DNA from: Roseiarcus sp963770275
GTDB taxonomy: Bacteria; Pseudomonadota; Alphaproteobacteria; Rhizobiales; Beijerinckiaceae
Length of the DNA stretch: 64,000 nucleotides
Assembly (NCBI GenBank): GCA_963770275.1
Contig: CAVYPD010000026.1
Coordinates: forward strand, 144,265 to 208,264
Direction of reading: 5' to 3'
Shown: positions 1 through 9,358 of the stretch, in pieces
Position numbering within the stretch: the first letter of the stretch is position 1
How the letters are laid out: each line of letters starts with the position of its first letter
The notes under the pieces: generated by a model
Told to the model about the DNA's origin: nothing
The model's input: the letters and a program-made list of their open reading frames with translations, nothing else
Databases searched by the model: none
Program-made: the position numbers and the translations under genes

Positions 1-2
1 TT

Positions 3-953
3 CGGGACCTCGGCGGCCCTTCGTTCGCACTCAAACAGGCGATCGACGAAGGACTCGTGCCGGGACCGCGCATCTATCCGTGCGGCGCCATGATCACGAC
101 GACGGGCGGACATGGAGACATGCGCCCCCTGTCCGATCTGCCGCGGAGCCCGGGCGGTCCAGTGAGCGCCATGGAGCGGACCGGCGCCGCCAATATCGCC
201 GACAGCGCCGACGAAGTGCGCCTGCGAGTGCGCGAGCAGCTCCTGGAGGGCGCCTCCCAAATAAAACTGGTGGGAGGCGGAGGCGTGTCGTCGCCGCGCA
301 CCACCCTGGACATGCTGACCTTCAGCGAGCCCGAGCTTCGCGCCGGCGTGGAGGCGGCCGCCGATCGCAACACTTATGTCGCCGTGCACGCGTATCCGCC
401 GGTCGCCATCCAGCGTGCGCTCGCCGCCGGCGTTCAGTGCATCGAGCACGGGCATCTGATGGATGAGGCGACCGCAAAACTGATGGCGGACAAGGGCGTG
501 TGGTTGAGCATTCAACCCTTCGTCGGGGAAGAAGACACCGTTCCGCTTAGCGGTCAAAGCCAGATAAATTTCACCCAGGTGATTGCCGGCACGAACACAG
601 CCTACCCATTGGCGAAAGCCTACAATCTCAAGACCGCCTTCGGCTCTGACCTTTTGTTTTCCGCGCAGAAGACCATTCGCCAGGGAATCATGCTGACCCA
701 CCTCACGCGCTGGTACGAAAACGCCGAAGTCCTCAAGATGGCCACCGCGACCAATGGCGAATTGCTCGCGCTATCCGGGCCGCGCAACCCCTATCCCGGG
801 AAGCTCGGCGTGCTCGAGGAGGGCGCCCTCGCCGATCTTCTCGTCGTCGACGGCGATCCCATCGCCAACATCGCGCTGATCGAAAATCCGGAGAAGAATT
901 TCCTGATCATCATGAAGGACGGGAAGATCTATAAGGACACCCTCCATTCATAA
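3..953 (+). CDS. Amidohydrolase family protein (imidazolonepropionase/prolidase-like), 5' end outside the window
   Basis: The reading frame is open from the first bases (RDLGGPSFALKQAIDEG) and continues through a GTG at 57 that is internal, so the true start lies upstream. The 316 residues visible match the metal-dependent amidohydrolase superfamily (COG1228 type). IKLVGGGG carries the likely metal-bridging lysine, VAVHAY and CIEHGH carry two metal-binding histidines, and FGSDLL carries the conserved aspartate. The C-terminal GVLEEGALADLLVVDGDP is the typical second-barrel motif. The family hydrolyses cyclic amides or dipeptides; the substrate cannot be read from sequence. No intact signal peptide is visible because the N-terminus is missing. 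Confidence 0.85.
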   Translation, partial: RDLGGPSFALKQAIDEGLVPGPRIYPCGAMITTTGGHGDMRPLSDLPRSPGGPVSAMERTGAANIADSADEVRLRVREQLLEGASQIKLVGGGGVSSPRTTLDMLTFSEPELRAGVEAAADRNTYVAVHAYPPVAIQRALAAGVQCIEHGHLMDEATAKLMADKGVWLSIQPFVGEEDTVPLSGQSQINFTQVIAGTNTAYPLAKAYNLKTAFGSDLLFSAQKTIRQGIMLTHLTRWYENAEVLKMATATNGELLALSGPRNPYPGKLGVLEEGALADLLVVDGDPIANIALIENPEKNFLIIMKDGKIYKDTLHS

Positions 954-1106
954 CGCCACGTAGCCGGACCGACCCGCCCGACGGGAGCAGGAGCTCCGTT
1001 AGGGCCGATCCTCATCGCGTCCAACGCGCGGCGTTCCGGCTGACCTCATCGGTGCTGGACGGAGCTTCGCGGACATGTCACGAAAGCGCGTCCGAGGGAG
1101 GCGGGA

Positions 1107-1904
1107 TTGCCGGAAATGAGTTCGCTCGCCATCTCGCTCATTGTCACCGGCGTAATCGTTGCGGGCGGCATCCTCGGCCTCGTGCTTCAGCGCGTCCTCC
1201 CGGAGCGCTACACGATGGACAAGGCCCGCGACATGATCGGCGGCGTCGTCGGGCAGCTCACGCTCCTGCTCGTGCTGGTCAACGGCCTCCTCATCTGGAC
1301 GGCCTACGGCGTCTACAGCACCCAGCAGACGGAGCTGCAGACGCTTGCAGCGCGGGCGCTCGAGTTCGATCTCGAAATGCGCCAGTACGGGCCCGAGGCG
1401 GATGAGGCCCGCAGCATGTTGAGGACCGATCTCGTCTGGGCGCACGAACAGTTTTGGGGCGACGACACCTCGCGCGCCGCGGCCTATGAGGCCTCCTACA
1501 AGGCCATGGGCAGCCTGAACAGGTTTCTCGATGGCCTCACGCCCAAGACGCCCGCGCAGACGAGCCTGCTCGCCGCCGCGCGCGCGAACTACGCCTTCAT
1601 CGGCGAGCAGCGGCTCCTCATGTCGCTGCAGGCGGCGACCCCGGTCCCCTGGCCTTTGATCTACGCTGTGACGTTCTGGGCGTCCCTCCTGTTCGGCAGC
1701 ATGGGGCTTTTGTCGAAATTGAGCCCGATGTCGATTGCGATGCTCGTCCTGGGCAGCGCGTCGATCGGGCTTGCCATCTTTCTGATCCTCGAGTTCAGCC
1801 AGCCCTACACCAGCTCGATCCGCGTCTCGCCGGCGCCGCTCGAACAGGCGATCCTTCAGCTTGACCAGCCGAGCGTCGCGAGCCCCGGCGACGCCGCAAA
1901 GTGA
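1107..1904 (+). CDS. DUF4239-type integral membrane protein
   Basis: A 265-residue protein with two N-terminal membrane segments (about residues 5-25 and 45-68), a soluble helical middle, and two C-terminal membrane segments (about 185-206 and 211-232). This architecture and the GGVVGQLTLLLVLVNGL stretch fit the bestrophin-like DUF4239 family, whose function is not established. The TTG at 1107 and ATG at 1116 are both possible starts behind a GAGGGAGG ribosome site. A second member of the family, on the other strand, lies at 45.0-45.8 kb. It ends 16 bases before the pterin dehydratase gene, so the two may be cotranscribed. Confidence 0.7.
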   Translation: MPEMSSLAISLIVTGVIVAGGILGLVLQRVLPERYTMDKARDMIGGVVGQLTLLLVLVNGLLIWTAYGVYSTQQTELQTLAARALEFDLEMRQYGPEADEARSMLRTDLVWAHEQFWGDDTSRAAAYEASYKAMGSLNRFLDGLTPKTPAQTSLLAAARANYAFIGEQRLLMSLQAATPVPWPLIYAVTFWASLLFGSMGLLSKLSPMSIAMLVLGSASIGLAIFLILEFSQPYTSSIRVSPAPLEQAILQLDQPSVASPGDAAK

Positions 1905-1920
1905 CTTAAGGAGCAAACCC

Positions 1921-2232
1921 ATGGCGAATTACAAAATTCTAAGCGACGCGGAGATCCGCGCGGCGCTGGCCGAACTGCCCGACTGGTCGCTCAAGGCGCC
2001 CAACATCGAGGCCCGCTTCGAGCTCAAGACCTTCCGCGACGCGATCGCCTTCATTGTCGAAATCGCCATCCAGGCCGAGGTGATGAACCATCATCCCGAG
2101 TTCCACAATTCCTATAACATCCTGACCTTCTCGTTCTGCACGCATGACGCCGGCATGAAGATCACCGATCTCGACATCGAGACGGCGAAACACATCAGCG
2201 CGCTCGCGCGCCGCTTCCAGTCGATGGCCTGA
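1921..2232 (+). CDS. phhB: Pterin-4a-carbinolamine dehydratase
   Basis: A 103-residue protein, the usual length for this family (PCD/DCoH fold). It dehydrates 4a-hydroxytetrahydropterin so that the pterin cofactor of aromatic amino acid hydroxylases can be recycled. The signature is present: EVMNHHPEF supplies the paired active-site histidines, followed by YNILTFSFCTHDAG and ITDLD. The third region reads CTHDAG where many members have THxxGGLT, a mild departure. The ATG at 1921 follows a good TAAGGAG site at suitable spacing, so the longer in-frame extension is not needed. No phenylalanine hydroxylase gene is seen nearby. Confidence 0.9.
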   Translation: MANYKILSDAEIRAALAELPDWSLKAPNIEARFELKTFRDAIAFIVEIAIQAEVMNHHPEFHNSYNILTFSFCTHDAGMKITDLDIETAKHISALARRFQSMA

Positions 2233-2247
2233 CGATTCCCGCGCCCC

Positions 2248-3004
2248 TTGGAGTTCGACGGCAAGGTCGCGGTCGTCACCGGGGGCGGCGCGGGAATAGG
2301 CTTTGCGATCGCCCGCGCTTTCGCCCGTGAGGGCGCGCGGGTCGCGATCGCCGGACGCACCGAAGCGACGCTGACCCACGCGGCCAGGGCGATCGAGGAG
2401 GAATGCGGACGACCGGTTTTGGCCGTTCACGGCCGACGTCGCGGAGGCCGCCGACTGCGAGCGGCTGATCGCGACCACCGTCGACAAGCTTGGGGCGGTC
2501 GACATCCTTGTCAACAATGCGGCGTTGTTCGCCGTTTTGCCGCTGATCGACGCGGATGCGGCGGAGGCGGCCCGGTTTTTCGCCGTCAACGCCATTGGCC
2601 CTCTCAACGCGGCGCGGGCCTTCGCGCGCTGGGCAATCGATCACGAACGCGGCGGCGCCATCGTCAACGTCAGCAGCATCGCCGCCGGACGGCCCGCGCC
2701 GGGCCTTGGGCTCTATTCAGCGACGAAGGCGGCGCTCGACAGTTTGACCCGAACCATGGCGGTCGAGTGGGCGGGGAAGGGGCTGCGGGTCAATGCGGTC
2801 GCGCCGGGCCATGTCGCGACCGCGGGGGTGCTTCAGGACTTAAAGACCGGACGCCTGGACGAGAAGGCGGTGCTGGCGCGCATTCCCGCCGGCCGGATCG
2901 CCGATGGCGACGACATTGCTGACGCAGTCCTGTTTCTGTGCAGCGACCGCGCGCGCCACATCCTTGGCCAAGTGCTGAACGTTGATGGCGGGGAGAGCTT
3001 CTAG
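2248..3004 (+). CDS. SDR-family NAD(P)-dependent oxidoreductase, frame shifted near 2422
   Basis: A classical short-chain dehydrogenase/reductase of about 250 residues. The first frame has the Rossmann glycine motif TGGGAGIGFAIA and the basic AGRTE typical of NADP(H) users. The second frame continues with ADVAEAAD, the NNAA motif, catalytic Ser in VNVSSIA, YSATK with catalytic Tyr and Lys, and the C-terminal GQVLNVDGGESF. The two parts join only if one base is removed around 2415-2428, a net +1 shift. All catalytic residues survive, so this reads as one gene with a probable sequencing error. Start TTG at 2248; substrate unknown. Confidence 0.8.
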
Positions 3005-3032
3005 CCCGGGTTCGACCTGTCGCTCGACCGGA

Positions 3033-3224
3033 TCAATAATGACCGTGTTCGTCCTCGCTCTTCGCCGGCGCCTCTTGGCAGCTCCAGGCTTCGAGCGAAC
3101 ACACCCACACCGTTGCCGACAGGGCCGCTCCTACGAACAGGACCTGCTGATATAGGGCCCAGTCGATCGCGACGAGAACACAGAGCAGGGTGGCCACAAA
3201 GGAAATCGGCAGGATCGGGGACAT
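3033..3224 (-). CDS. Small two-segment membrane protein, copy A of a tandem paralogous pair
   Basis: A 63-residue protein starting at ATG 3224 (MSPILPISFVATLLC). It has two hydrophobic stretches (about residues 4-22 and 27-46) and an acidic tail (SEDEHGHY). It shares MSPILPISFV, FVGAALSAT, VCS-EAWS and a short acidic tail with the protein at 3479-3685, so the two arose by duplication. I do not recognise the family and assign no function. A TTG extension of seven residues is possible but the paralogue supports the ATG. Confidence 0.6.
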   Translation of the reverse strand: MSPILPISFVATLLCVLVAIDWALYQQVLFVGAALSATVWVCSLEAWSCQEAPAKSEDEHGHY

Positions 3225-3478
3225 ATCGTGACCCAATGACGGCAAGACTTGGCGCGGTTCGCCATATTCGCCAAACCGCGGCCGAATGGGTTTGTTCCGA
3301 CGCGACCGAAGAAAAAAATAAGGAAAAGTTTACCTTGTTCTCACGTGCGGTTTTCCGTCTCGGGAGCAGGCGCGGCTGCGGCTTTTAAACCAGATTGTAA
3401 TCCCGTCGAACCAAGCGCTTCAGCCGCGGTCGCTGGCCGCGTCGTTCGTGCTCTTCGCCCGCGGCCAACGACAGCTGG

Positions 3479-3685
3479 TTAGTGGTCAGAGTGAGTGCGA
3501 AGCCGGGTCTCATCGTCGCTGCGCACCGGAATCTCCCGCGCGCTCCACGCCTCAAACGAGCATACGAGGATCGTCGCGGAGAGCGCCGCTCCGACGAACA
3601 TGAGCTCCTGAAACAGCACCCCTTCGACCGCCCCAAAAGCGCAAAGCACCGTGACCACAAACGAAATCGGGAGGATTGGAGACAT
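3479..3685 (-). CDS. Small two-segment membrane protein, copy B of a tandem paralogous pair
   Basis: A 68-residue protein with ATG at 3685 preceded by AGGAGCC, a good ribosome site that also fixes the start at the residues shared with copy A (MSPILPISFV). Two hydrophobic segments are followed by a hydrophilic tail rich in Asp, Glu, Arg and His (VRSDDETRLRTHSDH). It lies about 250 bases upstream of copy A in transcription order. Conservation of FVGAALSAT and CSFEAWS between copies argues that both are real genes rather than chance frames. Function unknown. Confidence 0.65.
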   Translation of the reverse strand: MSPILPISFVVTVLCAFGAVEGVLFQELMFVGAALSATILVCSFEAWSAREIPVRSDDETRLRTHSDH

Positions 3686-3956
3686 GCTCGTGAGGCTCCT
3701 GCGACAAGCCCCATCGCTTGTTGCATCTGGCATTCAAAACGCGGCCGCGCGGGTTCAGTTCCCAGTGTAAACCAATGCGCACGAATTCGTGAAGTCGGCA
3801 GAGTATCGGACTGTGAGACGGACCGCCTGCGCAAGCCGAGCGAGGCTCCGCCTGTTGGACTTGAAACCAGATTCGCCTATACGGGTGTCAACAAACAACA
3901 TTGCTGGGAGAAGCGCCTACGAGCGGCCACGGTTCTCAGCAAATCGGGCGACAAAT

Positions 3957-4751
3957 ATGAGAACCATCAAAGAGCCCATGAGTGGCAAGGACTATGACAA
4001 GGTGCTCCGCGAGCTGCAGGTCGACCTCTGCGCGCTCCAGGAATGGGTCAAGCACAAGGGCCTGCGCGTGGTCGTCGTGTTCGAGGGACGCGACGCCGCC
4101 GGCAAGGGCGGGACGATCAAGGCGATCACCGAGCGGGTGAGCCCGCGCGTGTTCCGGGTGGTGGCGCTGCCCGCGCCGTCCGACCGCGAGAAGTCGCAAC
4201 TCTACCTGCAGCGCTATGTGGCCCATCTTCCGGCGGCGGGCGAAATCGTGATCTTCGATCGCAGCTGGTACAACCGGGCCGGCGTCGAATATGTGATGGG
4301 CTTCTGCACCAAAGCGCAGCACACCCGCTTCCTCGTGCTTTGCCCCCAGTTCGAGCATGCCATTGTCGATGACGGCATCATCCTCGTGAAGTTTTGGCTG
4401 GAAGTCAGCGACGAGGAACAGGAGCGCCGTTTCAAGGCGCGCATCAAGGATCCGCTGCGCCAGTGGAAGCTGAGCCCGATGGACCTCGCGTCACGCAGCA
4501 AATGGTACGCGTACTCGCGGGCGCGCGACGTCATGCTCAGGGCGACGGACACGGATTTCGCGCCCTGGATCATCGTGCCGTCCGACGACAAGAAGCGAGC
4601 GCGGCTCAACTGCATCCGCCACCTGCTTAAAGTCATCCCTCACAAGGACGCGCCCCGGGTCAAGATCAAGCTGCCCAAGCGCTCGACCAAGGGCGGTTAT
4701 GACGATGTGGCTTCGCTCAAAGGCCTGCGATTCGTTGAGGAGACGGCCTGA
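3957..4751 (+). CDS. ppk2: Polyphosphate kinase 2 family protein
   Basis: A 264-residue cytosolic enzyme that transfers phosphate between polyphosphate and nucleoside diphosphates or monophosphates. The Walker A motif GRDAAGKGG is at residues 44-52 and the Walker B/catalytic stretch DRSWYNRAGVE at 101-111. The lid-like region contains EERRFKARI-type residues and PLRQWKLSPMD, and the length fits a one-domain class I PPK2. ATG at 3957 and ATG at 3978 are both plausible; no strong ribosome site separates them. Reading frame is intact, unlike many neighbours. The direction (NDP or NTP forming) cannot be decided here. Confidence 0.92.
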   Translation: MRTIKEPMSGKDYDKVLRELQVDLCALQEWVKHKGLRVVVVFEGRDAAGKGGTIKAITERVSPRVFRVVALPAPSDREKSQLYLQRYVAHLPAAGEIVIFDRSWYNRAGVEYVMGFCTKAQHTRFLVLCPQFEHAIVDDGIILVKFWLEVSDEEQERRFKARIKDPLRQWKLSPMDLASRSKWYAYSRARDVMLRATDTDFAPWIIVPSDDKKRARLNCIRHLLKVIPHKDAPRVKIKLPKRSTKGGYDDVASLKGLRFVEETA

Positions 4752-4774
4752 GGCCTCCTGCGCTGAATGGAATC

Positions 4775-4868
4775 GTCATCGCGAGGAGCGACGCGACGTG
4801 GCGGTCCAGGAGTCGCGAGGCGCCCTACGTTCCCCTAGATTGCTTCGCTTCGCTCGCAATGACGACCG
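4775..4868. repeat. Interspersed palindromic repeat, family A, copy 1
   Basis: The stretch begins CGTCATCGCGAGGAGCG, contains a central CCCTACGTTCCCCTAGATTG, and ends CTTCGCTCGCAATGACG, the inverted complement of its beginning. Related copies lie at 6345-6480, 55787-55890 and 60506-60638. This is the common rhizobial type of intergenic repeat; the fold would be a long imperfect hairpin in RNA. It lies between two convergent genes (ppk2 and the amidase), where a terminator-like role is possible but not shown. Confidence 0.75.
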
Positions 4869-4912
4869 GGGTTCTGCCCATATGCAAACTCGCTCTAGGC
4901 GCCGCGGGCGGA

Positions 4913-6296
4913 TCAGCCTTGCTGCAACAACGCCAGCACGCCGCCGGCGGTCGAAAACAGCGCCGCATCGGCGTCGGCGAAGCCGAGCAGCTGAAGCCCG
5001 AGCGGAAGGCCGCCGTCCTGAAGGACGGGAAGCGAGATTGCCGGAACGCCGAGCATCGAGCCTGGAATCACGAACGCCGGGTCCCCTGTCCAGCCGAGGC
5101 CGACCGGGGCGGCGCCCGGCGCGCTTAAGGTGAGGCAGGCGTCGAACTCCTCCGCCAGCGCCTGATAGACAGCGCGCCGTCTGTCGCGTTCCTTGATGTC
5201 GCGGCGATAGTCGTCGAGGGTCAGCGCCTCGGCCCGCGACGCTAAGGTCGTGCATCGGCTGGCTGAGCTTGCTCATGTCGCGCGCGCGGTAGGTGTTGAG
5301 CGGCCAGCGCGACTCCCAGGCGATGATGTTGTGGGAGAGCTCCCGGGCGTCGTGGATCGCGTCCTCGACAGCGGCGATCTTTTCATTTTCATGCCGCGAT
5401 AGGAGCGTGACGCCGGCTGATTTCAGTTTCGCCGACGCGGCCTGAAGCGCTTCCTTCGCCGCCGCCGTCGCCACCGCCCAGCCGTCGGTTTCCAGAACCG
5501 CAAGGCGACGCGGCTTGGAGGGGGCAGGGCAGGTTGGCGGGCCGTAGAGGCCAGGATAGCCAGGGTCTCCGCCGGCGCGGCGCGAGATTTCGTAGGCGAC
5601 TTGCCAGGCCTCCGGCAGACTCGCGGCGATCGGTCCGTGCGTGCTCTGGGACAGGGCGTCATGGCTGCCGCCGCGATTGATCGCGCCGACCGTCGGCTTG
5701 AAGCCGAAGCAGCCGCAGAAACTCGAGGGCCGCACGATCGAGCCGAACACTTGCGTGCCGATGCCAACGCTGATCGCGCCGACCGCGACCGCCGCGGCCG
5801 AGCCGCTGCTGGAGCCGCCGGGCGTGCGGGTCAGGTCCCACGGATTCTTGGTCGCGCGCGGCTGCATCCATGCGAATTCGGTTGTCACTGTCTTGCCGAC
5901 GATGACCGCGCCCGCCTCACGCAGCGCCGCGACGCTCGCGGCGTCGCGCTCGCTCGGAAGCCGGCGAACAGCGGCGACCCGTTCTCCGTCGGCATGTCGA
6001 TGGTTTCGATGATGTCCTTGATTCCGATCGGCATGCCGTCGATCGGCGAGAGCGGCTTGCCGGCGCGCCAGCGCTCGGTCGAGCGATCCGCGGCCGTCCT
6101 GCGCGGCGGCGAGATTGAGCGCGACGAACGCGCCGATCTTCGGCTCCCAGGCCTCGAGGTCTGCGATGCAGCGCTCAAGGAAAGCGCGAGGCGAGTCCTT
6201 GCCGCTGGCGAAATCCGCCGTCGCCGGGAGGAACGGCTGCATGCGGGGCTTCGTCGCGTCTGGCGCGTTCATTCGTTCGCTTCTGTTGCTCTGCAT
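4913..6296 (-). CDS. Amidase signature family protein, several frame shifts
   Basis: About 460 residues when joined. The family hydrolyses amide bonds with a Ser-cisSer-Lys triad. GIKDIIETIDMP carries the catalytic lysine, TRTPGGSSSGSAAAVA the glycine-serine motif, and GTQVFGSIVRPSSFCG the nucleophile region. The coding path changes frame near 6090 (net +1), near 5955 (net -1) and near 5240 (net +1); the terminal part reads VPAISLPVLQDGGLPLGLQL and stops at 4913. The start may be 6296 or the internal ATG at 6272. All active-site segments remain, so error in the sequence is likelier than decay. The substrate is unknown. Confidence 0.75.
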
Positions 6297-6344
6297 TGGG
6301 TCTGATACTCGCGTTTCCGCGCGAGTATAGCGCGGTCAAACTAG

Positions 6345-6480
6345 CGCCGTCATCGCGAGCCGTAGGGTGTCGAGAGACGCCCGTCCTTCCGGACGGGCTG
6401 TGGCGAAGCGACCCAGAGGCCGTAGGGCGCTCTACGTTCCCCTGGATTGATTCGTCGCTTAGCTCCTCGCAATGACGATC
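6345..6480. repeat. Interspersed palindromic repeat, family A, copy 2
   Basis: It starts CGTCATCGCGAGCCGTAGGG, includes the inner hairpin CCCGTCCTTCCGGACGGG, then CTACGTTCCCCTGGATTG, and ends GCTCCTCGCAATGACGATC. It is most similar to the copy at 60506-60638, which has the same inner CCCGTCC-GGACGGG hairpin. It lies next to a family B repeat that starts at about 6507. Confidence 0.75.
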
Positions 6481-6506
6481 GCGGTTCGGCCGAGCCGGTT
6501 TTCTCC

Positions 6507-6636
6507 ATCCCCTCATTCTGAGGGCCGCGCGAAGCGCGGCGTCTCGAAGAATGGGTCCAGTCAGCACCGCCAGTGTGCGGGCCGTCCTTCGAGACGCGCC
6601 TTCGGCCCTCCTCAGGACGAGGCGAGAGCGGACCTA
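6507..6636. repeat. Interspersed palindromic repeat, family B, copy 1
   Basis: The stretch opens CCCTCATTCTGAGGGCC, contains CGTCTCGAAGAATGGG and its counterpart CCGTCCTTCGAGACGCG, and ends CCTCCTCAGGACGAGG. The ends are inverted complements of each other. A second copy is at 12334-12452. It runs to the stop codon of the P-type ATPase, so it may form that gene's transcript end. Confidence 0.7.
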
Positions 6637-9358
6637 GGCCGACGCCGCTGCCTCGACCGCGGCTTCGCGCGAACGCATGGCGCGGATGATCGCCTTCTCG
6701 ATCTCGACCACGAAGAAGAAGATCAAGCCGCCGAGCAACAGCCACGGCCAGACGCCAAGCGGCAGCGCCTCGGTCTCGAACACCGCCTGCACCGGCGGCG
6801 CGTAGGTGTAGAGGAGCTGCAGCACGATGACCGCGCCGATCCCCATCGGCAGATAGCGATTGCCGAGATGGGCCATCGGCGACAGCGACGAGTCGATCTT
6901 GAACCGGCTGTTCAGGAGGTAAAAGATCTGGCCGATGACCAGGGCGTTGACCGCGGCCGTACGCGCCAGGGGATCGGACGCGCCTTCCGACTTCATCCAG
7001 AAGAATGCCCAAAGCGTAAGGGCGAGCAGCAACGCGCCGACGAACACGATGCGCCACACGCCGAAGGCGTCGACGATCGGCCGATTGACCATGCGCGGCG
7101 GCCGCAGCATCACGTCCGTTTCGTGCGGCTCGAACGAGATCACGAGGCCGAGCGCGACCGAGGTCACCATATTGACCCACAGGATCTGGGGCGCGGTGAT
7201 CGGCGTGGTGAAGCCGACGAAGATCGCGACCAGGATGACCAAAGCCTGAGCGACGTTGGTCGGCAGCATGAACAGCATCGCCTTCTCGATGTTGTTGTAG
7301 ACGGTGCGCCCCTCCTTCACCGCGGCCGAGATCGAGGCGAAATTGTCGTCGGCCAGCACCATTTCGGCCGCTTCCTTGGTGACCTCGGTGCCCTTGATTC
7401 CCATGGCGACGCCGATGTCGGCCTTCTTCAAAGCCGGCGCGTCGTTGACGCCGTCGCCGGTCATCGCCACCACTTGCCCGTTGGCCTGAATGGCCTTCAC
7501 CAGACGCAGCTTGTGCTCGGGGCTCGCGCGCGCGAACACGTCGACCTTGGCCACCGTCTCCTGAAGCGTCGCCATGTCCATTTCCGCGACCTCGGCGCCG
7601 GTGACCGCCGTCTTGCCGTCGCCGATGTTGAGCATTTTCGCGATCGCCGCGGCGGTGATCTTGTGGTCGCCGGTGATCATCGTGACCCTGATGCCGCCGG
7701 CGTGACATTCCTTCACCGCTTCGATCGCTTCCTTGCGCGGCGGATCGAGCAGGCCGACGAGGCCCAAGCAGCACGAGGTTCTTCGGCAGATCGGCCGGAC
7801 CGAGGCTCCCGGCCTTGACGCCGGGATCGGGCAGCCATGCCAGCGCCAGCACGCGCTCGCCTTGTCCTGCGAGAACGTCGGAGGCCTGCTCGAAAGCAGC
7901 GCGGTCGAGCGGCTTCGCGCCAGACGCGTCCTGCTGACGGTCGCAAGCGTCGAGGATCGCCTCGGGCGCGCCCTTGACGAGCAGGATCTCGCCGCCTTCG
8001 GGGGTTTTGTGCAAAGTCGCCATGAACCGGTGTTCGGATTCGAACGGGATGGCGTCGATGCGCGGATAGGCGGCCTGTTCCGCCTGCCGCTCGGTTCCGA
8101 GTTTCGCGGCGAACGGATAGAGCGCGCCCTCGGTCGGATCGCCCTCGACTTTCCACACCCCCTCCTCTTGGCGCAGCTCAGCGTCGTTGCAGAGCGCGGA
8201 GACGCGCCCCAAAAGCTCGAGCGTCGGGCTCTTGCCGACCGGCGCGCCGTCCTTCAGCACCTGGCCCTCGTTGGCGTAGCCGTCGCCGGTGACGGTGAGG
8301 GCGTCGTCCGCGGTCACGGCCGACACCACCATCATTTCCATAAGCGTCAGCGTGCCGGTCTTGTCCGAGCAGATGCGCGCGACTGAGCCCAGCGTCTCGA
8401 CCGCCGGCAGACGCCGCACGATCGCGTTGCGGGCCGCCATCCGCTGGACGCCGATCGCGAGCGTGATGGTGATGAGGGCCGGCAAGCCTTCGGGGATCAT
8501 CGACACCGCGATGCCGGTCACCGCCTGGAACATTTCGACGAACGGAATGTCGCGGATGAGATGTCCGTACGCGAAGGTGATCGCGCCGACGATCAGAATG
8601 ATGATTGTGATCGCATAGCCGAACTTCTTGATCTGGAGCAGGAGAGGGGTCTCAAGCGCGCTGACGCCGGCGAGCAATTGATTGATGCGGCCGAGTTCAG
8701 TCTGGCTTCCCGTCGCGACGACCACGCCGCTCGCGCGGCCGGAGACGACCAGCGTGCCGGAATAGGCCATGCCGGTGCGATCGCCGACGGTCGCCTTGTC
8801 CGAGACGGGCGCGGTCGATTTGTCGGACGGCACGGATTCGCCGGTCAGCGCCGCTTCTTCCGTGCGCAGGTTCTTGACGTCGGTGAGGCGGATGTCGGCC
8901 GGGATCTTGTCGCCGGATTCGAGGAACACGATGTCGCCCGGCACGAGCGTCTCCGCCGGGATCATCGACGTTTGTCCGTTGCGCAGGGTTCGCGCCTCCG
9001 CCGAGAGCATGTTGCGGATCGAATCGAGCGACTTCTCGGCGCGGCCTTCCTGAAGGAAGCCGAGCAGTCCGTTGATGATGACCACGCCGAGGATGATCGA
9101 GGCGTCCAGCCACAGGTTCATCATCAGCTTGATGAAGCCGGCGGCGAGCAGCACATAGACAAGCACATTGTTGAACTGCTGCAGGAAACGCATGAACGGA
9201 CCGCGCTTGCGCGCCGTCGGCAGCATGTTCGGGCCGTATTCCGCCTGGCGGCGCGTCGCTTCGGAATCGTCGAGCCCCGCCGTTACGCTGGTCTTGAGCC
9301 TCTCGACTGCCTCGTCAGCGGTGAGCGCGTGCCAAGCCGTCTGTTCTGCTTCGCTCAT
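6634..9358 (-). CDS. Cation-transporting P-type ATPase (P2-like), one frame shift near 7765
   Basis: About 907 residues when joined; an inner-membrane pump driven by ATP. It has an N-terminal cation ATPase domain, TGES in the actuator (about 172-175), PEGLP in membrane helix 4 (289-293), the phosphorylation site DKTGTLT (Asp 332), and, past the shift, MITGDH and MTGDGVNDAPALK of the P domain. M5 reads LPTNVAQAL and M6 reads NMVTSVALGL, so acidic residues that calcium pumps use there are replaced. The ion is therefore uncertain. Its ATG overlaps the stop of the upstream Na/Pi cotransporter gene by the ATGA arrangement. The shift (net +1) lies between LVLLG and LVGLLDPPR. Confidence 0.87.
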
